Source of the DNA: an uncultured Archangium sp.
Lineage (GTDB): Bacteria; Myxococcota; Myxococcia; Myxococcales; Myxococcaceae
DNA length: 64,000 nucleotides
Assembly (NCBI GenBank): GCA_903905455.1
Contig: CAIVGN010000072.1
Location: forward strand, 1 to 64,000
Direction of reading: 5' to 3'
How positions within the stretch are numbered: position 1 is the first letter of the stretch; every line of letters starts with the position of its first letter. Positions 7,315 through 17,100 of the stretch are shown piece after piece. A program made the position numbers and the translations under genes. The notes under the pieces were generated by a model. It made no database searches. It saw only the letters and a program-made list of their open reading frames with translations, and was not told where the DNA came from.

Positions 7315-10300
7315 TGGGCCCACCCGTTTGCCTCAGGCTTTCCAGCGCGACGGCCGAGCGCATCGTGACCCACACGCCGAACCCCCTGCCACCGGAAACG
7401 CAACGCGACACGGACTTCGTGACCCTCGACGGCGAGGTGTTCCAGGTCATCCGCGACGTCGACGCGCTGCCGCCCTTCCTGATGAGCGTGGTCAGCCACT
7501 CGGACCACTGGCTGTTCGTCTCGAGCCGGGGCGGGCTGACGGCGGGCCGCGGGTCGCCTGCGGGCGCGCTGTTCCCCTACGTCACCGACGACAAGCTGCA
7601 CACCTGCCACCCACACACCGGGCCTTCGAGCACCCTGCGGGTGATGACCGCCGACGGGCCGCGGGTGTGGGAACCGTTCAAGCACGAGAACGACGACCCC
7701 CAGGTGCACCGCAACCTCTACAAGAGCGCGCTGGCGACGCAGGTGCTGTTCGAAGAGGTGCACCTCGGGCTGGGCCTGGTGTTCCGGGCGCGGTGGTCGA
7801 GCAGCGAGGCCTTCGGCTTCGTGCGCACCGTGAGCGTTCAGAACGTGGGCTCCGCGAAGTGCACCCTCGACGTGGCCGACGGGCTCATCGACCTGATGCC
7901 GGCCGGGGTGGTGCCAGCGCTGCAGCAGGGCTCGAGCTGCCTGGTCAACGCCTACACCCGGGCCGACGTGGACCCGCGGACGCAACTGGGGCTCATCGCG
8001 CTGCAGGCGGCGATCATCGACCAGCCGGTGTCGGCCGAGTCGCTCACCGCGACCACCGTGTTCTGCACCGGGCTGGACCGGTTCGACGTGCTGCTCTCGA
8101 CCGACCAACTGGCGGCGTTGCGCCGGGGCCAACCGGTGCACGCGGAGACGACGCTCAAGGGGCGCCGCGCGGCCTACCTGGTGAAGGCCACGCTGGCGCT
8201 CGCCCCGGGCGAGACGAAGACCTGGCGCATCGTGGCCGACGTGGCGCGCGACCACGTGCAGGTCGAGGCGTTGCGCGCCCGGCTCTCGGGTCCGGCCGAC
8301 CTCGGCGCGGAGCTCGACGCCGACATCGCCCTGGGCACGGCCGCCCTGCGGCGCAACGTGGGCAACGCCGACGGCCTGCAGCAGACCGGAGACCCGCGCG
8401 TCGTCGCGCATCACTACGCGAACGTGCTCTTCAACAACATGCGCGGGGGCGTCTTCGCCTCGGGGCACCAGCTGGCGTGGGCGGACTTCACGAGCTTCCT
8501 GGGGCAACGCAACCGCGCGGTGGTCCGGCGGCTCCAACCGGCGCTCGCGGCGAAGACCGGTCAGATCACCGTCGGCGCGCTGCGGGCCTGGGCGGAGGCC
8601 ACCGGAGACGTGGATCTCCTGCGGCTGGCGCACGAATACCTGCCGCTGACCTTCAGCCGCCGCCACGGCGACCCGAGCCGCCCGTGGAACGCCTTCGCGA
8701 TCCGCGTGCGCAACCCCGACGGCACCCGCGCGCTCGACTACCAGGGCAACTGGCGCGACATCTTCCAGAACTGGGAGGCGCTGTGCACCAGCCACCCCGA
8801 GTTCCTCGAGAGCGTCATCGCCACCTTCGTCAACGCCTCGACGGCCGACGGCTTCAACCCCTACCGGCTCAGCCGCGCGGGCATCGACTGGGAGGTGCCC
8901 GAGGAAGACAACCCCTGGGCGAGCATCGGCTACTGGGGCGATCACCAGCTCGTCTACCTCGGGCGGCTCCTCGAGCAGCTCGACCGCGCGCACCCCGGGC
9001 GCCTCGAGCAGCTGCTGCCCCAGCGGTGGTTCACCTTCGCCGACGTGCCCTACCGGCTCACCTCCGCGGCCGACATCGCCCGCAACCCGCGGTCGACGAT
9101 TCGTTTCGATCACGAGGCCCAGCGGCGCGTCGAGCAGCGCACCGAACAGGAAGGCGGCGACGGGAAGCTGCTCCACCAGGCCGACGGCTCGCTGGCGCGC
9201 GCCACGTTGCTCGAGAAGCTGCTGGTGCCCGTGCTCGCCAAGCTGGGCAACCTCGTGCTCGACGGCGGCATCTGGATGAACACCCAGCGCCCCGAGTGGA
9301 ACGACGCCAACAACGCGCTGGTGGGCAACGGCCTGTCGATGGTGACCATGGCGCAGCTGCGGCGGCACCTCGTCTTCCTCGCGGCGCTCTTCGCGCGGGC
9401 CGGCGACGCCGAGGTGGAGCTCTCGGAGGGCGTGCACGCGTGGCTCAGCCAGACCCGCCGGGTGCTCGAGGCGCACCGGGGCGTGCTCGCGCAGCCCACC
9501 GTGTCGGCGCAGGCCCGGCGCGCGCTGCTCACCGAGCTGCAAGCGGCCTTCGAGTCGTACCGCACGGGGCTCTACGCCACCGGCCTCAGCGGCTCGGTGC
9601 GCCTCGCGGTGCGGGAGGCGGGCGCGCTGTGCACGGCGGCGCTCGGGTACGTCGAGCACTCGCTGCGCGCGAACCGCCGGGCCGACGGCCTGTACCACTC
9701 GTACAACCTGCTGGGCCTGGCGCCCGACGCGGCGAACGTCGAGCCGCTCTACGAGATGCTCGAGGGCCAGGTGGCGGTGATGAGCTCGGGGTTGCTCACG
9801 GCGCAGGAGTCGCTCGCGGTGCTCGAGGCGATGTTCGACAGCCGCCTCTTCCGCGCCGACCAGGACAGCTTCCTGCTCTACCCCGACCGGGCGCTGCCGG
9901 GCTTCCTCGAGAAGAACCGCGTCCCCCCCGCCGAGGTGGAGGCGAGCGCGTTGCTCACGACGCTCGTGATGCGCGCCGACACGCGGCTGGTGGCCCGAGA
10001 CGTGGGCGGCGAGGTGCGCTTCGCGGGCCACCTGCAGACCGTGGACGACGTGCGCCACACCCTGGCGACGCTGGGGGCCGACGAGCACTTCGCCGCGCTG
10101 GTGCGGGCGGGGGGCGAGGCCGTGGTGGCCACCTTCGAGCGGGTGTTCGACCTCAAGGGCTTCACCGGCCGCTCGGGCACGATGTACGGCTACGAGGGCC
10201 TGGGCTGCATCTACTGGCACATGGTCTCGAAGCTGCTGCTCGCGGTGCAGGAGCTGCACGCCACGGCCCGCCAGGCGTCCGCCGCGCCCGAAGTGGTGCG

Positions 10301-10826
10301 CCAACTCGCGCGCGCGTACTACCGGGTGCGCCAGGGCCTGGGGTTCAACAAGTCGCCGCGGCAATTCGGCGCGTTCCCCAGCGACCCGTACTCGCACACG
10401 CCGGCCCACGCGGGGGCGCAGCAGCCGGGCATGACCGGCTCGGTGAAGGAAGAGGTGCTCTCGCGCCAGGGCGAACTGGGCCTCGAGGTCCGCGCGGGCA
10501 CGCTCCACTTCCACCCCACCCTGCTCTCGAGCGCCGAGTTGCTCACCGCGCCCGCGGAGTTCAGCTGGTTCGACGTGGAGGGTGAGCCGCGGCGCAAGCT
10601 GCTCCAGGCGGGCGAGCTGGGCTTCACCCACTGCCAGGTGCCGATCACCTACCGCCTGGGCACGACGCGGAGCCACGAAGTGCGCTGGGCCGATGGCGCG
10701 GTGCAGGCGGCCCTGGGCAGTGCGCTCGACGCCCGCGCCAGCCGCGCCATCCTCGGGCGCACCGGTGAAGTGCGCGAGGTGTCGGTGTCGATCCCCGAGG
10801 GTGAGTTGTTGACGACGGCGGGCTGA
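7314..10826 (+). CDS. Clan GH-Q phosphorylase, probable beta-1,3-glucan phosphorylase (GH149/GH161-like)
   Basis: About 1170 residues, no signal peptide, so cytoplasmic. The sequence has an N-terminal beta-rich domain (LDGEVFQVIRDVDALPPFLM, SDHWLFVSSRGGLTAGR) and an (alpha/alpha)6-barrel core with ALDYQGNWRDIFQNWEAL. The probable catalytic Asp is in RPEWNDANNALVG (Asp codon 9304-9306), the WND context used by GH94-type phosphorylases. The length is well above disaccharide-specific GH94 enzymes (~800) and fits GH149/GH161, which phosphorolyse beta-1,3-gluco-oligosaccharides to glucose-1-phosphate. I cannot separate those two families by eye. Start is uncertain: ATG 7314 lacks a clear ribosome-binding site and touches the operator; GTG 7365 is an alternative. 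Confidence 0.82.
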   Translation: MGPPVCLRLSSATAERIVTHTPNPLPPETQRDTDFVTLDGEVFQVIRDVDALPPFLMSVVSHSDHWLFVSSRGGLTAGRGSPAGALFPYVTDDKLHTCHPHTGPSSTLRVMTADGPRVWEPFKHENDDPQVHRNLYKSALATQVLFEEVHLGLGLVFRARWSSSEAFGFVRTVSVQNVGSAKCTLDVADGLIDLMPAGVVPALQQGSSCLVNAYTRADVDPRTQLGLIALQAAIIDQPVSAESLTATTVFCTGLDRFDVLLSTDQLAALRRGQPVHAETTLKGRRAAYLVKATLALAPGETKTWRIVADVARDHVQVEALRARLSGPADLGAELDADIALGTAALRRNVGNADGLQQTGDPRVVAHHYANVLFNNMRGGVFASGHQLAWADFTSFLGQRNRAVVRRLQPALAAKTGQITVGALRAWAEATGDVDLLRLAHEYLPLTFSRRHGDPSRPWNAFAIRVRNPDGTRALDYQGNWRDIFQNWEALCTSHPEFLESVIATFVNASTADGFNPYRLSRAGIDWEVPEEDNPWASIGYWGDHQLVYLGRLLEQLDRAHPGRLEQLLPQRWFTFADVPYRLTSAADIARNPRSTIRFDHEAQRRVEQRTEQEGGDGKLLHQADGSLARATLLEKLLVPVLAKLGNLVLDGGIWMNTQRPEWNDANNALVGNGLSMVTMAQLRRHLVFLAALFARAGDAEVELSEGVHAWLSQTRRVLEAHRGVLAQPTVSAQARRALLTELQAAFESYRTGLYATGLSGSVRLAVREAGALCTAALGYVEHSLRANRRADGLYHSYNLLGLAPDAANVEPLYEMLEGQVAVMSSGLLTAQESLAVLEAMFDSRLFRADQDSFLLYPDRALPGFLEKNRVPPAEVEASALLTTLVMRADTRLVARDVGGEVRFAGHLQTVDDVRHTLATLGADEHFAALVRAGGEAVVATFERVFDLKGFTGRSGTMYGYEGLGCIYWHMVSKLLLAVQELHATARQASAAPEVVRQLARAYYRVRQGLGFNKSPRQFGAFPSDPYSHTPAHAGAQQPGMTGSVKEEVLSRQGELGLEVRAGTLHFHPTLLSSAELLTAPAEFSWFDVEGEPRRKLLQAGELGFTHCQVPITYRLGTTRSHEVRWADGAVQAALGSALDARASRAILGRTGEVREVSVSIPEGELLTTAG

Positions 10827-10874
10827 GGACCGCGACCCCCACCGGGGTTGCTGGGACACGGAAGGGCGAACCAC

Positions 10875-11822
10875 ATGGCTGGCGCTGACAAGACGAAGAC
10901 CCGGGGACCGTGGCCGCAGCTCGGGCGCACCGAGGCGATCTGTTACTCGGGCTACCGCGAGGGCCAGAGCCCGGCGACGCGCATGTACCCGTCGGAGGCC
11001 CAGGTGCTGGAGGACCTGCGCCTGCTCGCGCCGCGCTTCCACCACCTGCGCATGTACGACTGCAGCCCGCACGTGCAGATGGTGCTGGCCCTCATCGCGA
11101 AGCACCACCTGCCGTTCAAGGTGATGATCGGCGCGTACCTCGCGGCCGAGTCGAGCAACCCCAGGTGCCCCTGGGGTGGCGTGTACGACGAGGAGGTGCT
11201 GCTGCGGAACCGGCGCGAGAACCAGGTGCAGCTCGCGAAGGCCATTCACCTGGCCAACCGCTACCCGGACATCGTCTCGGCGGTCTCGGCGGGCAACGAG
11301 GCGACGGTGGAGTGGACGGACCACCTCGTGCCGACCGAGCACGTCATCCAATACGTGCGCACCCTCAAGGCCGGCGTGCAGCAGCCGGTGACCTTCTGCG
11401 AGAACTACGTGCCGTGGCAGGGGCCGCTCGAGGCGCTCGCCGCGGAGGTCGACTTCATCTCGCTGCACACGTACCCGGCCTGGGAACAGAAGGGCATGGA
11501 CGCGGCCCTGTCGTACACCCAGGCGAACTACGACAGCGTCGCCCAGCGCTACCCGGGAAAGCCGGTGGTGATCACCGAGGCGGGCTGGGCCACGCAGTCC
11601 AACGGCCGCGGCATCCCGAAGGAGAACGCGAACGAGGCGTTCCAGAAGCAGTACGTCGAGGAGCTCACCGCGTGGAGCGCGAAGCGCGGCGTGCTCACCT
11701 TCGTGTTCGAGGCCTTCGACGAGCCGTGGAAGGGCTCCCCGGAGCCGGACGAGCCCGAGAAGCACTGGGGCCTGTACACGGTCGATCGCAAGCCCAAGGC
11801 CGTGCTGGCAGGCAAGCCATGA
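10875..11822 (+). CDS. GH17 glucan hydrolase, cytoplasmic
   Basis: A 315-residue enzyme opening MAGADKTKTRGPWPQ, with no signal peptide. The (beta/alpha)8 GH17 pattern is clear: CYSGYREGQSP at the first strand, LRMYDCSPHV, VSAGNEATVEW with the acid/base Glu of the GNE motif, ISLHTYPAWEQ, and VVITEAGWATQ with the nucleophile Glu. GH17 enzymes cut beta-1,3-glucans, and some are transglycosylases. Start 10875 is supported by GGAAGGGCG 8-10 nt upstream. It lies 48 nt after the phosphorylase and overlaps the GH81 start by 4 nt. Its cytoplasmic location next to a phosphorylase suggests it shortens imported oligosaccharides (inference). Confidence 0.85.
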   Translation: MAGADKTKTRGPWPQLGRTEAICYSGYREGQSPATRMYPSEAQVLEDLRLLAPRFHHLRMYDCSPHVQMVLALIAKHHLPFKVMIGAYLAAESSNPRCPWGGVYDEEVLLRNRRENQVQLAKAIHLANRYPDIVSAVSAGNEATVEWTDHLVPTEHVIQYVRTLKAGVQQPVTFCENYVPWQGPLEALAAEVDFISLHTYPAWEQKGMDAALSYTQANYDSVAQRYPGKPVVITEAGWATQSNGRGIPKENANEAFQKQYVEELTAWSAKRGVLTFVFEAFDEPWKGSPEPDEPEKHWGLYTVDRKPKAVLAGKP

Positions 11823-13984
11823 CGCGCGGGCAGGTGCTGGCGGCGGCAGGGCTGCTCTTCGGCCTGGGCTGTGGCCCGAGTGGCGGGGGCCCCGAGGTGG
11901 ACGCCGGGGCGCTCGATGCCGGCCTCCCCGATGCGGGTGTCGTCGATGCGGGAACGGACGATGCCGGCATGCCCGACGCCGGGCCAACGGATGCGGGCCG
12001 GGACTGCACGCCGGTGGTGCTCGACCTCGACACGCCCTTCTCGACGACGGTGCCTGCCTTCGCCTCGCGCTCCGGCCAGCAGAGCCCGAGCGCGCTGTGG
12101 GGCAGCGTGCCTGCGCCCCGGCCGACCAACGCCGCGTGGGAGAACTTCGTGATCGGCCCGGGACAGAACCGCGTCGACTTCCTGCCGTACCAACTCAAGG
12201 CGCTGCCAGAGGGCCTGGCCATCGCTCTGGCCACGCCGGTGAACACCGCGAGCGCCATCGACGTGCCCGACCTCAAGCAACTCGTCTTGAGCTCGCTGCA
12301 GTCGTTCACCTCGCACGCGCTCGATTCGTACGACCCGTTCTCCGCGACGATGACCTGGCGCGCGGCGGGCGGCACGATGACGGCGCCGATGGTCTTTGGC
12401 ATGCCCTACGTCACCGTCGACTACGCGGGGCTGCGGCCGTTCATCCTCCCCGGCACCTTCGCCATCACCAGCGTCAACGGCAACCCGAACCCGGGCGCGG
12501 CGATGGGCACCCGCTTCGAGGTCGTGCTCAGCGACGGCAGCACCTGGCTCGTCTACGCCTCGACGGCGCTCACCTTCGACTGGAACCGCGGCACCATGAC
12601 GGCGCGTACCGGCTACACGGGGACGCTGCGCGCGGCCTCGCTGCGACGCCCGGCTGATGCGAGCATCCTCGACGCGCACGCGCAGACGGTGCCCCGCGGA
12701 GGCCGCCTGGAGGTGAGCGTCTCGTGCGACGTGGCGACGCTCCGCTTCGTGTACGCCTCGACGGGGACCGCGCCGCTGTTGATGAACGCGCTCCCACATC
12801 ACCTCGCGCGCCTGGTGATGCCCGCGCTGGTCGACGTCGAGTTCCCCACGCTGACCGGCTCGCTGCGCGCCGTCGAGGGCAACACGTGGACCATGACGGT
12901 GCCCCTCACGACGCTCGCGTGGACGGCGCCCCGCCCGCTCGAGCCGACCTATGTCGGGGCGGTGAAGAGCGCGCTGATCGCGGACACCACGTCGCTGCCC
13001 ACCACCGTCGCCAACGACGCGTACTTCGGAGGCAAGGCCCTGGCGCGCCTGGGGCGGCTGGCGTTGATCGCCGACGAACTGAACGAGCCGGCCATCGCGG
13101 CCTCGGTGCGCGCGCGGCTGGGGCCGCTGGTCGGGTCCTGGCTCGACGGCACCAACGCCAACCCGCTCGTCTACGACACCACCTGGGGCGGCATCGTCAC
13201 CACGGGATCGCTGGCGAGCCCCGGCGCGGAGTTCGGCGCGGGTCACTACAACGATCACCACTTCCACTGGGGCTACCACCTGTACGCGGCGGCGGTGATG
13301 GCGCGCAGCGATCCCTCGTTCGTCACCGCGCATCGAGCCGGCCTGCTCTCGATGGTGCGCGACCTCGCGAACCCCAGCATCGCGGACGCGCACTTCCCCC
13401 GCTTCCGGGCGATGGATCTCTTCCGCGGGCACTCGTGGGCCGCGGGCCTCTCGGAGTTCGCCGACGGGCAGAACCAGGAGTCGAGCTCGGAGGCGGTCAA
13501 CGCCTGGTACGGCATGCACCTGCTGGGCGTGGCGATGAACGATCGCCGCATGAGCGACCTGGGCCGCCTGCTGCTCACCCTGGAGATCGACGCGGCGCAG
13601 ACCTACTGGCAGATGCCCAGCCAGAGCGCTCTCTACGCCTACCCCTTCAAGGCGAACCACGCGGTGGGCATCCTCTTCCAGACGCGCGCCTTCTTCGGCA
13701 CCTTCTTCGCCGCGGGGCCGCAGTACGTCTACGGCATCCAGATGTTGCCCTTCACCCCGGTCAGCGAGGTGATGCTGTCCCGCGCGTGGGTGAGCGACTC
13801 GTGGTCGGACATGAGCGCCGCGGCAGCCACGGCCACGCCCGGTTGGCGCGGGTTCCTGCTCATGACCCACGGCATCGTCGACCGCAGCGCGGCCTGGGCC
13901 GAGGTCAACACGTTGAGCGCGTGGGACGACGGCAACAGCAAGACCAACACGCTGTGGTGGGTCGCCAGCCGGCCCGGGCCGTAA
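11819..13984 (+). CDS. GH81 endo-beta-1,3-glucanase lipoprotein
   Basis: A 721-residue lipoprotein. The signal peptide ends LLFGLGCG (Cys ~18). A flexible linker of repeated DAG triplets (~residues 25-62) projects the enzyme from the membrane. The GH81 catalytic region includes YDTTWGGIV, GHYNDHHFHWGYHLYAAAV and QNQESSSEAVNAWYGMHL, which holds the conserved Glu pair of the family, and ends with QYVYGIQMLPFTPVSE. GH81 enzymes attack insoluble beta-1,3-glucan such as fungal wall glucan, curdlan or callose. It is the last gene of the rightward operon (ATGA overlap with GH17). Confidence 0.9.
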   Translation: MTRGQVLAAAGLLFGLGCGPSGGGPEVDAGALDAGLPDAGVVDAGTDDAGMPDAGPTDAGRDCTPVVLDLDTPFSTTVPAFASRSGQQSPSALWGSVPAPRPTNAAWENFVIGPGQNRVDFLPYQLKALPEGLAIALATPVNTASAIDVPDLKQLVLSSLQSFTSHALDSYDPFSATMTWRAAGGTMTAPMVFGMPYVTVDYAGLRPFILPGTFAITSVNGNPNPGAAMGTRFEVVLSDGSTWLVYASTALTFDWNRGTMTARTGYTGTLRAASLRRPADASILDAHAQTVPRGGRLEVSVSCDVATLRFVYASTGTAPLLMNALPHHLARLVMPALVDVEFPTLTGSLRAVEGNTWTMTVPLTTLAWTAPRPLEPTYVGAVKSALIADTTSLPTTVANDAYFGGKALARLGRLALIADELNEPAIAASVRARLGPLVGSWLDGTNANPLVYDTTWGGIVTTGSLASPGAEFGAGHYNDHHFHWGYHLYAAAVMARSDPSFVTAHRAGLLSMVRDLANPSIADAHFPRFRAMDLFRGHSWAAGLSEFADGQNQESSSEAVNAWYGMHLLGVAMNDRRMSDLGRLLLTLEIDAAQTYWQMPSQSALYAYPFKANHAVGILFQTRAFFGTFFAAGPQYVYGIQMLPFTPVSEVMLSRAWVSDSWSDMSAAAATATPGWRGFLLMTHGIVDRSAAWAEVNTLSAWDDGNSKTNTLWWVASRPGP

Positions 13985-14021
13985 ACGCACGGTCATTTGC
14001 AAGGCCCCCCGTGCACGTACG

Positions 14022-14038
14022 GCCCACGCATGGTGGGC
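14022..14038 (+). terminator. Possible terminator hairpin after the GH81 operon
   Basis: GCCCAC (14022-14027), loop GCATG, GTGGGC (14033-14038), 38 nt after the GH81 stop. There is no T-tract, which is common in very GC-rich genomes, so this is a weak call. Confidence 0.35.
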
Positions 14039-14105
14039 GCGTGGCGTGACAGTCGCCCCGGCGCTCAGCACAATCCTCCGCGTTCACCGATGGGGGGATT
14101 CACAC

Positions 14106-17100
14106 ATGACGAAGATCCAGCAGCGCAGCACGCAGCCTGCCACCACCAAGCACGCGCCCAGGGGCCCGGAGCGCCTCGACGCGAGCGCGGCGACGGCCCT
14201 GGCACAGTTGTCCAAGGCGAACCCGGGCCAGGGCTCCATCTCCGGCAAGGAGATGGCGGAGGCCATCCTCAACGCCACCAAGGACCCGGACAACCAGGCC
14301 GCGGGCAAGGAGTTCACCACCATCAAGAACTGGGTGAAGACCCACGGCGACAAGCTCTCGCCCGAAGCGAAGAAGGTCTTCGAGGTGTACTCGCGCGAGG
14401 CGAACAAGGCGCTCGCCGCGGGCCAGACCGGCATCGACTTCCGCGTCTTCAACTCGATGCAGCGCGAGATGATGAGCGTCGCCAGGCCCCGCTACCAGGA
14501 CGTCAGCGCCGGCAAGGCCCTCACCGCGCTCGCGGCGGCCAACGGCAAGCCCGGCTCCATCTCCGGCAAGGAGATGATGGACGCGATCATCAAGGGCACG
14601 AAGGACCTCGACGGGCACTCCGGCACCACCGAGTTCGCCGACGTCTCCAGGTTCGTGAAGGAGAACGCGCAGCTCCTCTCGCCCGAGGCGAAGAAGGTGT
14701 TCGACGTCTACGCGAAGCAGGCGAAGGCGGCAGGCAGCAAGGGCCTCACCGCTGACGCCTTCAGCCGCATGGCCCGCGACATGCTCCGCGCCGCGCAGCC
14801 CCACTACCAGGACCTCTCGGCCGGCGCCCAGCTCACCGCGCTCGCGGCGAACAACGCGGGGCCCGGCTCCATCTCCGGCAAGGAGATGATGGAGGCCATC
14901 GTCAAGGGCACCGCCGACCTCGACGGCCAGTCCACCAAGGCCGAGTTCAACGACATCGCGAAGTTCGTCAAAGAGAACGAGCACCTGCTCTCGCCCGAGG
15001 CGAAGGCCGCGTTCGGGGTCTACGAGAAGGCGGTGAAGGGCGCGAAGAACGGCGCCCTTGGCCTCAAGGACTTCATGAAGATGCAGGGGGACCTGGCGAA
15101 GGTCGCCGCCCCGAAGCGGGCCGACAGCTCGATGGGCGCCTCGCTCGACGCGCTGGCCGCGGGCAACAAGGAGCCGGGCTCCATCTCGGGCCGGGAGCTC
15201 TCGCTGGCGATCATGCGCGGCGCCGCCGACGCCGACAACCAGGCCGCGGGCGCCGAGTTCCGCGACGTGGCGAAGTTCGTGAAGGAGAACGCGCAGCTGC
15301 TCTCGCCCGAGGCGAAGGCCGCCTTCGCGGTCTACCAGCAGCACGCCACCGCGGCGCAGGCACGCGGCCAGACCGGCCTGAGCACCCGCGAGTTCATGGC
15401 CATGGGGCTGGAGATGCAGCGCGTGGGCGCGCCCCGCTACGGCGACCAGAGCGCGGCGCAGGCGTTGAACACGCTGGCCGCGGGCAACAAGACGCCGGGC
15501 AGCATCTCGGGCCGCGAGATGGAGGTGGCCATCACCCACGGCATCAAGGACCTCGACGGCCAGGCCGCCGGCACGGAGTTCGCCGACATCGCCAAGTTCG
15601 TGAAGGAGAACGCACGGCTGCTCTCGCCCCAGGCGAAGGCCACCTTCGCGGTCTACGAGAAGTACGCGAAGGCCGCGCAGGCGAAGGGGCAGACGGGCAT
15701 CAACCAGGGCGACATGTGGCGCATGCAGCTCGAGATGCGCGGCGTGAACCCGCCCTTCCAGCCGTTCCAGAACCCGCTCTCGCAGCTCGGCTCGCTCTTC
15801 CAGGGACCGGTGAGCCAGCCGCAACTCGGCGCGGGCATCCAGAACGCGCTCGACGGGTTGCAGAACACCTTCGGTCAGTTGGGCGCGTTGATGCCCGGGC
15901 TCCCGAACTTCGGCGGCGCGCAGAACCAGCTCGCGCAGCTGGGCAACACGCTCGCCGAACAGGCCATGGTCGGCCTGGGCCAGTCGCTGGTGGACGGGTT
16001 GAACAACGTCTTCATCTCGCTCACCGGCGCGCCCGCGGGGGAGAAGGACCCGCTGCACCTCGGGGAGGCGCTGGCGGACTTCAACCGGCAGATGCACGAC
16101 CTCTTCGGCGGTGGCGGCGCGGGCACCGGCGCGAGCGTCATTCCCCCGTGGAAGAACCAGGCGCCGGTGATGAACGGCCAGCCGCCCAGGAGCGGCAACA
16201 CCGGCATCGTGCCCCCGTGGCTCGTACGCCCCCGGCCCTTCCTCCCGCGGCCTGATGCGGGCGCGACGGCGGCGGTCAACCAGCTGCTCGAGAACAACCC
16301 GAAGCCCGGCTCCATCTCCGGCAAGGAGATGACCGAGGCCATCATCAAGGGCACCGCCGACCTCGACAACCAGGCCGCAGGCACGGAGTTCGCGGCGTTC
16401 AAGAAGCTGGTCGACGCGCACCCCGCCCTGCTCTCGCCCGAAGCGAAGAAGGCCTTCGCGGTCTACGAGCAGCACGCGCGCGCGGCGCAGGCGCGGGGCC
16501 AGTCGGGCCTCGGCCTGGGCGAGTACACGCGCATGCAACTGGAGATGCGCGCGGTCTCCGGGCCGGCCTGGGCCGACGTGGGTGCGGGCAAGCAACTCGA
16601 GGCGCTCGCCGCGGGGAACAAGGCGCCCGGCTCCATCTCCGGCAAGGAGATGATGGATGCCATCATCCAGGGCACCGTGGACCACGACAACCAGGCCGCG
16701 GGCCGCGAGTACCGGGACATCGCCAAGTTCGTGAAGGAGAACGAGCCGCTGCTCTCCCCCGAGGCGAAGAAGGCCTTCGCGGTCTACGAGCAGCACGCGA
16801 AGGCGGCGCAGGCGCGCGGGCAGACCGGCATCGACGTGCGCGACTTCATGCGCATGGAACTGCAGATGGCCAACGTCTCCCGGCCGGCCTACCTCGACAC
16901 CTCGGCAGCGCAGGTCCTGACCCAGCTGGGCAAGGACAACCCGAAGCCCGGCTCCATCAGCGGCACCGAGATGACCGAGGCGATCCTCCAGGCCACGCGC
17001 GACCCCGACAACCAGGCCGCGGGCCGCGAGTACCAGGACATCGCGAAGTTCGTGAAGGAGAACGAGCCACTGCTCTCGCCCGAAGCGAAGCGCGCGTTCG

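Noticed and set aside
7182-11987. A 1601-codon open frame antisense to the phosphorylase and GH17 genes
   Set aside because: Composition is Arg/Ala/His/Gly-rich with no domain pattern. Long antisense frames are routine in ~70 % GC DNA, and the + strand carries clear enzymes.
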